A stretch of DNA of 64,000 nt from Megascapheus bottae (GCA_024803745.1 JANJXV010000004.1:43898858-43962857), one strand, 5' to 3'. Counted from the stretch's first letter, positions 50,675 through 63,110 are shown. Program-made: numbers and translations. Notes: generated by a model not told the origin, from the letters alone.

Positions 50675-51235
50675 AATGGCCATAAAAGAAATGCAAATCA
50701 AAACAATTTTGAGATTCCACCACACCTCAGTTAGAGTGGCCATTATCAAGGAATCTAATAATAACTGATGCTGGCGGGGATATGGCCAGAAGGATTCAAC
50801 AACTCTGGAAAGCAGTATGGCAGTTCCTCAAAAGACTAACCATAGAGCTCCCCTGTGACTCAGAAATCCCTGTACTGGGCATTTATGCAATGTCCATAAA
50901 AAAGGCCATATTAAATCTACTATGTTCATTGCAGCATTATTCACCATAGCTAAGATATGGAACCAACCCAGATGCCCCTCAATAGTACTTCAAGAAAATG
51001 ATGTACTTACACACAATGGAATTCTATGCTGCCATCAGAAAGAATGCCATTGCTCCATTTGTGACGAAATGGAAAGACTTGGAAAAAATATTAAGTGAAG
51101 TAAGCCAGTCCCAAAGGAACATAGGCTCCATGGTTTCCCTCATTTATAATAATTAGTATTTATACAGGACTTTCCTAGATGAGAAGCACAATAACTCAAA
51201 AGCTCTGTGCATATGGCCATATAGGAAGAAGTCAA
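50675..51235 (+). mobile_element. 5'-truncated L1, ORF2 C-terminus and 3'UTR start
   Basis: GGCCATAAAAGAAATGCAAA, GAGATTCCACCACACCTCAG, GATGCTGGCGGGGATATGGC and ACAATGGAATTCTATGCTGC closely follow the full-length copy from about 32187 onward. Small deletions (for example the Cys/His region is shortened) break the frame. It lacks the usual 3' end. Confidence 0.85.
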
Positions 51236-51324
51236 GAAGGATAAAGAAAAAAAGAGACTTATCCTTGTGGTTGTTGTTTTTAATATTCTGTGTGGAGATA
51301 TACTTTTCTTTTTTTCATTTTTTG

Positions 51325-51582
51325 GGGGGATTGTGGGGCTTGAACTCTGGGCATGGGCTCTTCTGCTCAAGGCTACCTTTCTATGCCTAGGCCTGGGCAC
51401 TGTCCCTGAGTTCTTCAGCTCAAGGCTACCACCCTCCTCATTGAGCCACAGTGCCACTTCAAGTTTTCAAGTGGTTAACTGGAGATGAGTCTTCATGCCC
51501 AGTCTGGCTTTGATCTGTGATGATCAGATCTTAGCCTCCTGAATGGCTAGGATTACAGGCGTGAGCCACCACACTAGGCTGA
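51325..51582 (-). mobile_element. B1-dID composite SINE, antisense
   Basis: GTGGGGCTTGAACTCTGGGC, CTGGGCACTGTCCCTGAGTT, TTGAGCCACAGTGCCACTTC, then GATCAGATCTTAGCCTCCTG and GGATTACAGGCGTGAGCCAC. The reversed tail is partly duplicated, as in the 2720-2976 copy. Confidence 0.88.
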
Positions 51583-51935
51583 AGATATTTCTTTACCCCC
51601 CATTTAAAAAATAATAATTATAATTAGAATAAAGATCTCATGTAGATCTGTTGAGATGAGTACAAAATATCACTTTCATGTTTTGGCCACATTGTAACAT
51701 GAGGTTGCAGAACTTAGAACCTATCCCTGTCTTTTAAACCTACTCTGTAAAGTTTCTTCAGATGAATTTGATTGTGAGTGAGAGATGTAAGGATGAGTAA
51801 CTTTAAGTATTAAGGAATGTTTACAATGTAATATCAAAAGTAGTTCTCCAAGTGTCCATGAGAATAGTCTCTAAAAGAGTGACATCCTAAGAAGAGCCCA
51901 GTGGAGCAGGCTCCAAATCTCTGGCAGTGATCTTT

Positions 51936-52507
51936 ATTTTTTATTGTGATTAATAGAAGGGTTACATTATATTCACCAGATAGAAGGTGCATTACTTCAC
52001 ATACATTGATACCCTTTCTCATTTCTTGGTCTCCATTTCCCTCCCCCCACCCCTTCCCTCATCTTGTTTTCCCCCCTTCCCTATCCAATTTCAAATAACC
52101 AAATAAACATATATACAATATACCAGATAACAAGGTAAGATACTCTAACAATATGAGATTAACCAAGGAACAATGATAGTATATTAGGAACAATAATCAC
52201 TCATTATGTGGCTTTTGTTTCCATATCCTGGAGGTCCTTTCATTTAGCACCATACTTTATGGCCTTATGTATCTAGGCTTTGTCCTATTGTAAATCTCTG
52301 CTAGGAGAGTCCAAGGTTTATACTAATTATGACAAATGAGGGAAACCATTGAGCCTATGTTCCTTTGGGTCTGGCTTACTTCACTTAATATGATTTTTTC
52401 CATGTCTTTCCATTTCCTTACAAATGGGGAGATGTTCTTTCTGACAGCTGCACAGAATTCCATTGTGCATCTGGGTTGGTTTCATAACTTTGCTTGGGTA
52501 AATAGTG
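51936..52507 (-). mobile_element. 5'-truncated L1 in GRIK2 sense orientation, 17 bp duplication
   Basis: Reversed L1 3' end: TTTATTGTGATTAATAGAAG, GAAGGTGCATTACTTCACAT, a C-rich tract, then TCTGACAGCTGCACAGAATT from ORF2. CTCTGGCAGTGATCTTT flanks it at 51919-51935 and 52508-52524. Unlike the full-length L1 it is on the gene's own strand, so its sequence lies in the GRIK2 pre-mRNA. Confidence 0.93.
52039..52058 (-). other. Potential G-quadruplex in GRIK2 pre-mRNA sense
   Basis: On the minus strand: GGGAAGGGGTGGGGGGAGGG, four G-runs with 1-2 nt loops, from the L1 3'UTR. It can fold by sequence; folding itself is inferred. Confidence 0.7.
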
Positions 52508-52524
52508 CTCTGGCAGTGATCTTT

Positions 52525-54805
52525 CAGTAAGAAGCTGAAGATTGCATAAACCATGGGATGTCAGAGACATTGAGAAAATAGTTAAGGCCAACAGAAATGC
52601 TTGGAATTGTATAATGTGCTCTTTCAAGATCTTCTAAGTTTTTCTTTATTAAGAATGTCTTGAAAAAGCATTCATGACTAAATAAAAATACGAATGTGAT
52701 GTGTAATTTCAATTCTAGAGAAGTTATTAGAATTATCTAACCCAAAATGATGTTGTAAATATTTGAGCTTTATTGGTGGATGAAAAAGTAAAGGGTGGGG
52801 ACAGAGCTGAAGCCTCTTTTTAACTGGTACATCATGATATTTTATGTAGTGTTTTATTAGCTTCTATAGGAATGTTTACAACCATGAATCATTCTAAGGT
52901 TTTTCTGTGCCAAGGGAACCATCACCAAGGACTTGAAAGAAATGTAACTACCCTTGTCACTTTTAAGTAGTCTCAAAATGTTGCTAGCTGATTACAGCTT
53001 AGCTATTTCCCTTCATGCTGATGAATAATTCTAGTTGGAGAGAGGGGGGGAACATATTTAACAAATGTCTCTTAAAGACAGAATGAGTTATTAGCTAGAA
53101 AGGTGATTCAGAAGTGAAACCTGCAAGTAAAATTTATGTCCAACTTAATATACTATGCTCATTCCTGATTTTACTGTGGTTTTCTTACTAAGGTAAGCTA
53201 CCTTGAGGAGTGAAGAACTTGATCAAATACATTATAAAATGGTATACAGAAAGTTCTGATGTTTTAATTTTAGAAGGAAGTATGACACTGTCTATTTCTC
53301 TGCTGGTTCTTAAGTAAAAGATTCTCTTGGAAGGCAAAATATGCATAGAAGCATTTGGAAAATATATACCTAGTCTCTAAGGAGCGTGGTGCTTGAGTTT
53401 AACATTTGTTATATAACTTTGAAGAAAATTTGTGTCATTCGTTTAATAAATACTGTTGTATGCTGAATGTTTCCATCACTCATATTATTTATGTCTCCCA
53501 GTTATTTTCAATACATGTGAAGCAGATGGATGATGGAAACTGTACTACAACCATAGGGCTATGGAGGCAATGAAATAAGAGAAGAAAAAGGTGTCCTAAT
53601 TTATAGCCAGATCAGTCTCAAGGTTCATGAAAATGATCTTTTTCTTTTTAACAGATGAACAGCAAATTTCAAATTAGAATGAAACAGGTCACCGCAGTCA
53701 TCAGCAGATCTCAAAATCTCAGCATGATGGAAGGGCCTCCTAGAATTAAAATATATTTTAAGTATTTCTCTACAAAGGGTATGAATCTAAATGTTTTCTT
53801 ACCTTCCTCTATAGTAGAACAAAATATTAGCAACATTTCAAAAATATCACTAACATTTTTATTTTCTAAAAATTGAAGTTGTGACAAACTGCGTCACATC
53901 TTTAAGAACTTAAACAAGGAAAGGAAAACAAATCATGTTTAGCCTTTCATGTAATTCAAATCTTACACCGCATTAAAATCTACAATAAGACGATCATACA
54001 TTTCCAGAAAAGGACAAATAATACATAATGGTACAACCCAATGACAAACTCCTAATTTCAGCCTTGTGGGTTAGTTCTGAGGTGGGCACTAGTTCATTCT
54101 TGGGAAATTGATTTACTCTATATTGCTATTATTACTACATAGATTTTGCTGACTTTCTTTCTGAAAAAAAAAAAAGACCCAGATAAAGCCTGGAGGAGAG
54201 ACTATCAGCTTCAGTATGATCAACATTAGAGCACATAATTATTTGATGTAGGAGTCTGCCTTGTGGAATGGTGGTTTGTGAAGGAAAGAGGAAGTACTAG
54301 GTAGAATAAAAAGTGGAAGGCATACCGAGTGACTGATAACATGACCCATCATAGAGCTTCTTGTTCCACAGTGCCTTGGGCTCCTGTTAAATTATTTACT
54401 TATAGTTACCTGGAGGAACACTCAAGAAGAAAAAGGTGCCAGAATGGTACATACAAAGGCCATCAAGCAATGAGCATAAAGCCCAAGGAAGAACATATGG
54501 GAGGAGTCCACAGTATAATAACCATGATCTAATAAGACTCTGCTGGACTCTTCTCTGGGGCCTCTCTTTGAATATAGTCTCTCTACTTCACAGCTTTCCT
54601 TTTGCTTTCAAATAAACTTACTCTATTTACCTTAAGCATTTTCCTGCTTTTTAATTCTTTAATAGAAAATGAATATGTGCTTCTAAACGGCATTAGGGGA
54701 GATACAGGAACATAGAGCAAAACCCTCGACAATTGAATATTTCTCTGAACATTGCCAAATATCCTAAGGAAAGCTGAAGTTGTCACCCACAACCACAGAG
54801 ATTAT
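52525..54805. other. Intron, no firmly recognised feature
   Basis: 54150-54620 ends with a pyrimidine-rich stretch and CAAATAAACTT, reminiscent of an old LTR, but I could not define ends. Confidence 0.4.
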
Positions 54806-54808
54806 GGA

Positions 54809-54810
<2 letters not shown>

Positions 54811-54844
<34 letters not shown>

Positions 54845-54852
54845 GAGAGAAA
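54811..54852. repeat. (TG)n-(AG)n microsatellite
   Basis: TG run followed by GA repeats. Confidence 0.9.
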
Positions 54853-54853
54853 C

Positions 54854-54920
54854 ATTGAGGATCAAACTGAGGGTCACAGACTTGCTAGGAAAGCAGTGTA
54901 ACATTGAATGAAGTCACCAG
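54854..54920 (-). mobile_element. Diverged ID-like SINE scrap, antisense
   Basis: CATTGAGGATCAAACTGAGG and CTTGCTAGGAAAGCAGTGTA resemble the reversed first ID unit. Confidence 0.5.
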
Positions 54921-54924
54921 TCCA

Positions 54925-55500
54925 TTTCTGCTTTTGTTGGTCTTTCAGATGGGTTCACTCATTGACCCAGGCCAACTTTGGTAGGTCTTACAACCTAGTC
55001 CTCCTTACCTACTATGGTTAGAGTTGTGAAGCTCCCTAAATGATTTATCTTGCACATCTTTGTCACTATGTGGAAAGGAAGTGTATTGCTAATCCAAAAT
55101 TAATGAAAAAAATTTTATGACTATATCTTTTTCAAAGCTCTGCCTTATATCAAAATATAAGAAATAAAAGTGAATGTTAAATTTGTTTATAGAGAAATGA
55201 GACTACAGACAAATGTGTCTGCATTGTGAATAGCTTGTACATTTTATGTTTACTCAGTGCCTGATCTAAGCTTGAGCTTGGCTTTGAATTGTAAGTATGC
55301 TTGCACTTTGATGTTATTTTGAAATAAGAAAATAAACTAAAATATAAAGAAATTAAAAACAAATGTGGCAATGAAACACTAATAAATTAATTAAAATAAT
55401 TTTTAAAAGGCTTGATAAAGCACACTAAGTATTTTCTCTCTTTTTCTTTTCTTTTTTTTGTGTCCTATGGTTTATCCTTCATCACTGCTGTATCTGACTT
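54925..55500. other. Intron, mostly unassigned
   Basis: 54945-55040 may be a very old reversed B1. Nothing else identified. Confidence 0.4.
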
Positions 55501-55509
55501 CGGTACCTG

Positions 55510-55775
55510 TTGTATTGAATACACATTTATTTGTTTATTTGAATCAGAGAAGAGAAGGGGAAAAATAAAATGATGAGACAAAAGATGAGCCAGTGTAACA
55601 GTGATATTCACAAGACAATGTGGTACAAATGAACTTAGTAGGGTGTGGGAGGAAGGAAAGTGGGGAAAACAAAGATGGAAAGGGGAAACAATGTTCAAAA
55701 AGTAATTACTCACTACCTTATGAATGTACCTGTACCTCCTCTATATATCACTGGGATAATAAAATTTTAAAATAA
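55510..55775 (+). mobile_element. Old L1 3' end
   Basis: GAATCAGAGAAGAGAAGGGG, GGGAGGAAGGAAAGTGGGG, AAAAGTAATTACTCACTACC and a final AATAAAATTTTAAAATAAAG. A different, older 3'UTR from the full-length copy. Confidence 0.65.
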
Positions 55776-55779
55776 AGAC

Positions 55780-57174
55780 TAATTGAGTGAGTGTTAAAGA
55801 AAGTGGTAGAAAGGAAGAAGTAACCTAAAGAATAAGAGTAACACAAATCCATGTGGCTGGAGAGTTCAAAAAATCAAAACACAGAAAAGTATATCAATAA
55901 GGAGACAGACAGACCAGACTGCAAACTCAGGTAAAAATAAATGAGTAGGATCTAGGTACTATGAGGCTAATACTATAGAAAGGATAATGGTAAAGCCCTG
56001 ATTCTCATCTATTAAGGAATATTATAATCACAAGATGGGCTTTTTAAAAGACATTTCTGGGCATTATTCCAGAGTTTCACTTTCAGTAGATCTAAGGATA
56101 GACACTAAATTGTGCATTTCTAACTAGTTTGTAAATGATGTCCATTCTGTGGCTGTGTGGGACACATCCTGAGAACCAATAGACAGAACAACAATTTTAA
56201 AGGATAATGCTGAAACCTGAGGCTAGTAGCATCAGAAAGGCAATCATTCAACTTTGAGGCTAGAGCAGATTCCACACAACAGGGGAGACTTGCATGCTGC
56301 ATGCATCATTACTAGGAACTGTGGCATTCCATGTAGGATCACAGCCGTGTCTGACGCAGCATTGCATCAAGGGATGATAAGGACTTTGTGTTCACTTTTC
56401 CTTTTTTTTTTTTAACATACCTTGGATCTGCAGTTCAGGAGCCCTGTTGATTCCATCCCTACACAATTTCTGTGTTTGGAGGTTGAACAGAAGCATAAGT
56501 CTTATTTCTTTTTGGTACTTAGGAGATATTTATAAGGAAAAACCTAAGAGGTATTTAGATGCAGTAGTATAAATAATCTCAGCCTAATTTTTACATAAGC
56601 TGGCTACTCAGAGTTCTGTACATTGAATTAGGTTTCACTGTACTTTATTCAAGAATAAACACTTCAATTTCCTCATGATAACCCGAGTTCCTAATTTAAA
56701 ATCGATATAGCTTTACTGTATGTAATCAAGGTTCTTGATTAAGTGACCATTTGCTCCAAATTTTCCCATGAGACCATTTTCCTCTGAACTAGATAATTTG
56801 TTTTCGCTTCATCCACAATGTGGTTTCTGACTATTATTTTGTAATTGTGACTGGTAGTGGGTATATTCATCAACCTGGGCACTAATATGAAATTATTAAA
56901 CTAAAAGTGCTCTATTTCTACATGCATGATTAATCTAGAGCTGCTTAGTGGAAAGTCTTCTTGAGAGACACCTCTTGAGAGACACATGTTAAAAAAAGTA
57001 AAACAAATGCAGAAGGTGAAAAGTGATTATAATTAGAATCCAGATTCTAAATGCTGATGTTTGGATTGTACCACATTTGTGACCTTTTGGTTCCTCTGGA
57101 CTAAGTTATCATTTTTGCTTAACCAGCATCAGATACGATTCTAGAATTTATGATCTTGTTAAAACATGTAATAT
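55780..57174. other. Intron, no recognisable feature
   Basis: Includes a 12 bp direct repeat CTTGAGAGACAC at about 56962-56989. Otherwise unassigned. Confidence 0.45.
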
Positions 57175-57190
57175 AAAAATTCAAAGACAA
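57175..57190. repeat. Left 16 bp target-site duplication
   Basis: AAAAATTCAAAGACAA, identical to 59339-59354. Confidence 0.92.
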
Positions 57191-57415
57191 AGGTCAGAAG
57201 ATGGCGCCGAGACAATAGGGACCCAGCTTAGCCCTCTCCCACAAAAAAAGAGAGAATCAGGGAATCCCACCAGCCAACTACCTTAAGAAACCTACAACTA
57301 CAAATTCAAGAAGCAACGGAGAAGTACACAAACCAGAAAAGAAACCCAGATAAAGCTTATATCCAACATTCTCAAAAAATCCAAAACACAAGGACCCCTC
57401 CCACACCCCTCCAGA

Positions 57416-58890
57416 AATAGAACCACGTACCTATAGTCAACTTGCATTTGACAAAGGAGCCAAAGATATACAGTGAAACAAACACAGTCTATTCAATTAT
57501 TGGTGGGGCAAAACTGAACAGCCACATGCAGAAAACTAAAAATTGACCCTAGCCTTTCCCCATGCATAATCATTAACTCAAAGTGGATCAAAGACCTTAA
57601 TGTCAGACCGGAAACCATGAAACTGCTACATGATAGAGTAGGAGAACTCATAGACACAGGCAAAAGATTCCCGAACAGAATCCCAGGGTCACAACAGATT
57701 GAAGAGGGACTCAATAAATGGGACTACTTAAAAATAAAAAGTTTCTGCACAAGAGATTCACAAAAGAACAAAATCTACATACATAAGGCCATATAGGATG
57801 ACGCTAAATGTAAGGACCTCCAGGATATAGAAACAAAAGCCATATAATGAGTGATTGTTGTCCTTAATGTTATCTCTCATCTCATTGGCTGTCCCTTGGT
57901 TATCTCATATTGCTACAATATTTCACCTTGTTATCTGATATATTTTATATATGCTTAATTGGTTATTTGAAATAGGATAGGGAAGGGGAGAAATCATGAT
58001 GAGTGGGGGAAAGGGGAGAAGAAATGGGGACCATGACATGAGAAAGGGTATCAATATTTGTGAAGTAATGTACCTTCTATCTGGTGAATATAATGTAATC
58101 CTTCTATTAAATACAATAAAAATATATGAAAAAAAGTTTCTGCACAGTTAAAAGCATAGCCACAAAAGTAGAGAGACAGCCAACCAACTGGGAAAAGATA
58201 TTTACCAATAATACATCTGACAAATGCTAATATCCAGTATCTACAGGGAACTCAAGAAACTAATACCGCCCCCCAACCCAACAAACCATTTACTAAATGG
58301 GCAAGGGAACTAAAGAGAAACTTATCAAAAGAAGAAACTAAAATGGCAGAAAATGTTCATCATCCATTGTCATAAAGGAAATGCAAATAAAAGCAACCCT
58401 AAGATACCACCTTACCCCAAAAAGAATGGCCAAAATTTTGAACTTAGACAATGACAGATGCTGGCGGGGTTGTGGAAAAAAAGGAACCCTAGTACACTGC
58501 TGGTGGGATTGTAAAGTAGTTCAGCCACTCTGGAAAGCAGTGTTGAGGATTCTTAAAGAACTGAAAATTGACTTTCCCTACGATCCAGCCATGCCACTTC
58601 TGGGCATCCACCCTGAACATCATAACCCAGGATATAAGGACACCTGCTCAGCTATATTCATCTCTGCACTATTCACAATAGCCAGGTGATGGAAACAACT
58701 CAGATGCCCTACTGCAGATGAATGAATACAGATAATGTGATATATATATATATATGTATATAATATACACAATGGAATTCTACATAGCCAACAGACAAGA
58801 TAAACTAATGGCATTTGCAGGGAAGTGGATGAATCTAGAGCGAATCATGTTCGGTGAGACAAGTCAAGACCAAAGGAACAAAAGATGCAT
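57416..58890 (+). pseudogene. L1 ORF2 C-terminal fragment, split by a nested L1
   Basis: Coding-like from the region after the RT thumb to the ORF2 end, interrupted at 57752-58130. The frame 58381-58689 (102 codons) keeps the L1 C-terminal zinc-knuckle-like motif C-X3-C-X7-H-X4-C (CWRGCG, LVHCWWDC), then FPYDPAMPLLGI and ALFTIAR. A stop follows. No start and no RT core, so not functional on its own. Confidence 0.85.
57752..58130 (+). mobile_element. Younger L1 3' end nested in the older L1, 16 bp duplication
   Basis: 379 bp of the same 3'UTR as the full-length L1 (AAGGCCATATAGGATGACGC, GAGTGATTGTTGTCCTTAAT, GTAATGTACCTTCTATCTGG) with an A-rich end. AAAAAGTTTCTGCACA flanks it at 57736-57751 and 58131-58146. 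Removing it makes the host ORF2 text continuous (KSFC then the following codons). Confidence 0.93.
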
Positions 58891-59338
58891 GGGATCCTTA
58901 ATATGTGGCTATTAGATCCAAACAGTGCAAGATCGAGGACTCAATATTTGCCATACCCAGTGATATGGACATAGTATGGGAAATATAAACACAACTATAC
59001 ACACATAAAAACATGACTCTATAGACATAATGTTTTATTATATTGATTAATATATATCTATGATATACAAACCCTTAGCCTAATTTTGATTATGTTCTAA
59101 AAATTAAGAGCCTGTGATTGTCTATAGAGATTCCCTTCTTGAATACTTGTTTGTTAAACACATCATTTGAAATATGATGAAAAAATCAATGTTAATAAAT
59201 TCTTTAATTAAAAAAATATATAAAACTGGAAAAGTTAAAAAATCATGTTTAGCTTTGTTAATTCATGTATCTGACTTTTTTGTTTTGTTTTGTTTTACCA
59301 CAGTGTTACCAAATAAACAGTGGTTATTCTCATACAAA

Positions 59339-59354
59339 AAAAATTCAAAGACAA
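59339..59354. repeat. Right 16 bp target-site duplication
   Basis: AAAAATTCAAAGACAA, identical to 57175-57190. Confidence 0.92.
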
Positions 59355-59420
59355 GCACTCAGATACATTTTGTCATTTTCCCATAGGCCACAAAGTTGAT
59401 ATGCAAATATTCCACTTGTG

Positions 59421-59641
59421 GGTCACTGTTAGCTCATACCCGTAATCCTAGCTATTCAGGAGACTGAGATCTGAGGATAACAATTCTAACCCAGCCTAGG
59501 CATGAAAGTCCTTGAGACACTTATCTCTAGCCATCAGAAAAATGGAGGTAATGCTGTGACTCAGTGGTAGTATATTAGCCTTGAGCTGAAAAGCTCAGGG
59601 ACAGGGCCAGCCCAGACTTCAAGCCCCACAAGTGACCCCCC

Positions 59642-59642
<1 letters not shown>
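59421..59642 (+). mobile_element. B1-dID composite SINE
   Basis: GCTCATACCCGTAATCCTAG, CTATTCAGGAGACTGAGATC, GAAAGTCCTTGAGACACTTA and CTTGAGCTGAAAAGCTCAGG, followed by a C-run and microsatellite instead of poly-A. Confidence 0.87.
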
Positions 59643-59679
<37 letters not shown>

Positions 59680-59715
59680 TATGTGTGTGTGTGTTTGTGT
59701 GTGTGTGTATTATAT
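59643..59715. repeat. (AT)n-(GT)n microsatellite
   Basis: AT run grading into GT run at the end of the SINE. Confidence 0.92.
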
Positions 59716-60020
59716 ATTATATATATTCTACTTAACCAGATTCTGAGAATAACTGCAATGTCTAGAACATGAGATTGTATTTAGTTAAGCTCCAAATTAT
59801 TACAAAAAATATGCAAAAATCTGAAGAAATAAATGTATTATTAATACTTTATGTTGTTACTCTGCTTCTACCCAAAGCCTAATTTCTCTTATTTTTTAAA
59901 ATTCAGTTTTTATCTTTATTTCAGTAATAAACATATTATTTTTTAGTGTCAGTATTGAAGCAATAGCAATAAAGTTCTTTCAAAAGACTGTGCAAATTAA
60001 TGTTTTATTAGTGTGAGTTT
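59716..60020. other. Intron, no recognisable feature
   Basis: AT-rich; nothing identified. Confidence 0.5.
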
Positions 60021-60024
60021 GTAG

Positions 60025-60200
60025 TTAGAGATTTCTTCAGCTCAAGGCTACTGCTCTATCCCTGGAGTCACAGCCCCACTTCTGGTTTTCTATTGGTTAA
60101 TGGAATCTCACAGACTTTAGTGTCCAGACTAGCTTTGAACAGTGATCCTTTGCCTCCTGAATAGCTAGAATTACAGACATGAGCCCTCATGCCTACCTCA
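60025..60200 (-). mobile_element. B1-dID composite SINE, antisense, truncated
   Basis: CTTCAGCTCAAGGCTACTGC, GTCACAGCCCCACTTCTGGT, AATCTCACAGACTTTAGTGT and GCCTCCTGAATAGCTAGAAT. Inverted relative to the SINE at 59421-59642. Confidence 0.83.
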
Positions 60201-60204
60201 TTGT

Positions 60205-60757
60205 TATTGTTCTGTGAAGTTGTAATCTTAGTAATAATTATGTACCTATTATTATTATTATTGAAAATTTCAAACTAAATATAAAACAAAATGAAATTCA
60301 ATTTATCATATAAAAAGTGTATCTCAAAGAGATGAATTGACACTATCATCTGAGAAGTTCTGAAATAATGCTAGTCTGAAGAACTTTTCAACTAAATAAA
60401 AAAGTGTATATGACAGTCAATTAATTTAATATTCTTATTTGATTTTTATATTATCTAATTTCACTCTTTTTCTTATAAATGATAAAAGGATTATCTATTG
60501 AATTAAGAAATATTTTGTTCCAGTTCATGAATCATTTAGCACTAAATTGAGACTGTCTCACTTATACTCTCTGTTGATTCAAAAGTTAGCAGGAAAAATA
60601 AAGAAAATACACACTAGTGGGAAATCCATGCCAATTTGTAAATTAAGATCAACCATTTCAAAATATTAAACCTGTATATAAATGTAAGACAAATATCTAT
60701 TTCTCCTAGGTTTTATATGTTTTTCTTAGATTTTGTGATGAAAATAAAATACCTTGA
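60205..60757. other. Intron, no recognisable feature
   Basis: AT-rich; short (ATT)n near 60246-60262. Confidence 0.5.
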
Positions 60758-60768
60758 CTGTAATTCTT

Positions 60769-60968
60769 TTTTTTTTTTTTTGGCAGTCCTGGGCTTGAGC
60801 TCAGGATCTGAGCACTGTCCTTGGACTTTCTCAAGGCTAGAGCTCTACCACTTGAGCCTCAGCACCACTTCCAGCTTTTTTCTATTTATGTGGTATCGAG
60901 GAATCGAGCCTGGGTCTTCCTGCATGCTAGGCAAGCACTCTACCACTAGGCCAAACTCCTGGCCCTGG
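60769..60968 (-). mobile_element. ID-dimer SINE, antisense, 11 bp duplication, next to a GRIK2 exon
   Basis: T-run, then CCTGGGCTTGAGCTCAGGAT, CTCAAGGCTAGAGCTCTACC, CTTGAGCCTCAGCACCACTT, GGTATCGAGGAATCGAGCCT and GCATGCTAGGCAAGCACTCT, the reverse of the 9173-9369 dimer. CTGTAATTCTT flanks it at 60758-60768 and 60969-60979. It shares the GRIK2 strand and ends about 115 bp from the exon's donor site. Confidence 0.93.
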
Positions 60969-61046
60969 CTGTAATTCTTGAAGAGAATATATAATTGATA
61001 TATACCTCTTGAACTTTTAAACATAAAGAGAAAGCAAATCTCCTCA

Positions 61047-62170
<1,124 letters not shown>

Positions 62171-62174
62171 AATG

Positions 62175-62200
62175 GAGAGAGAAAGAGAAAGAGAGAGAGA
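62175..62200. repeat. (GA)n tract
   Basis: GAGA-rich run directly before the L1 3' end. Confidence 0.8.
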
Positions 62201-62396
62201 ACATTTATTTGTTTATTTGAAATAAGAAAGGGAAGGGGGAAAACAAGATGATTGGGAGGGGATGGAGGGAGAGAAATGGGGACAAAAACATGAGAAGGAA
62301 TATTAATGTGTGAGAAGTAATGTACTGTCTATCTGGCAAATATAACTGTAACCCCTCTATACATTACAATTTCTAAAAAAAAGAAAAAGAAAAGAT
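62201..62396 (+). mobile_element. L1 3' end
   Basis: TTATTTGTTTATTTGAAATA, GGGAAGGGGGAAAACAAGAT, GTAATGTACTGTCTATCTGG and GTAACCCCTCTATACATTAC with an A-rich tail, the same 3'UTR as the full-length copy. Confidence 0.88.
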
Positions 62397-62689
62397 AAAT
62401 GACACAGTAAATAACAAAACTCTGACACCAAAATGATATTGAAGAGTTTCAGGAAGAAACAGTAGCTCCATTACTAAAGCTATAATACAGTACTTAAAGG
62501 AATTGAGCATGATACAAATGAAGAATCAAACAGGGAGAATCCAAACCCTATGAGACTCTAACCAAGCATGCCACACAAACATTTGTATTTTAAACACACG
62601 TGTTTTTGGTTTCAGACTGAGTCCCTTGCCTGATCTTTTCCTCCTTCCCTACTTAAGGCAACCATTAGTCTTATCTCTAAAATTTGCCT

Positions 62690-63110
62690 TTTTCAGAATG
62701 TCTCATAGAGCAGATACTATAACAAGTTTTACCTTTTGGAATGGTTTTATTTCACTTGGTAATATGCCCTGACATTTCCTCAATGTTCCTCCATGGCTTC
62801 ATAGTTCATTTCATGTTAGTATTGAACAGTTTTACATGGTTTGAATTTGCCAAAATTAACTTTTCCCATCATCTATGAGAGGAAAATTTTGGTAGCTTCT
62901 AAGTTTTGATAATTATAGACAAAGCTGCTATAAATATTTATGTTCCAGGTTTTGTATGGACATAAATGCATAGTTTATTTTTTGCAAATGCCATGGAGCT
63001 CTCAATTGAGAGACCACCATTAAGTTGTTTAGTAATAGACAAATCAATCTTCCAAAGTGGCTGTAGCATTCTGCATTTTGATGAATTATGAAGAAAAGTT
63101 CTTATAATAA
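62690..63110 (-). mobile_element. Ancient L1 fragment, antisense
   Basis: AGACAAAGCTGCTATAAATA, TTTTGTATGGACATAAATGC and CTTCCAAAGTGGCTGTAGCA are a well-known signature of reversed ORF2/3'UTR from old mammalian L1. Diverged. Confidence 0.7.

Larger units (their letters stand above)
57191..59338 (+). mobile_element. Internally deleted L1: 5'UTR start joined to ORF2 end
   Basis: Begins with an L1 5' end (AAGATGGC at 57198-57205, GCCGAGACAATAGGGACC), co-linear with 25840 onward for about 220 bp. At about 57413-57416 it switches to ORF2 C-terminal sequence (GTACCTATAGTCAACTTGCA, TTTGACAAAGGAGCC, equivalent to about 31600 in the full-length copy). It continues through ORF2 and a different 3'UTR to an A-rich end. 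AAAAATTCAAAGACAA flanks the whole unit at 57175-57190 and 59339-59354, so it inserted as one piece. Most of the 5'UTR, all of ORF1 and most of ORF2 are absent. Confidence 0.88.

Noticed and set aside
54150..54620. Possible old LTR ending in CAAATAAACTT
   Set aside because: No TG/CA ends, no duplication and no second copy that I could recognise.
60717..60974. 85-codon plus-strand frame
   Set aside because: Translation of a reversed SINE, not a gene.
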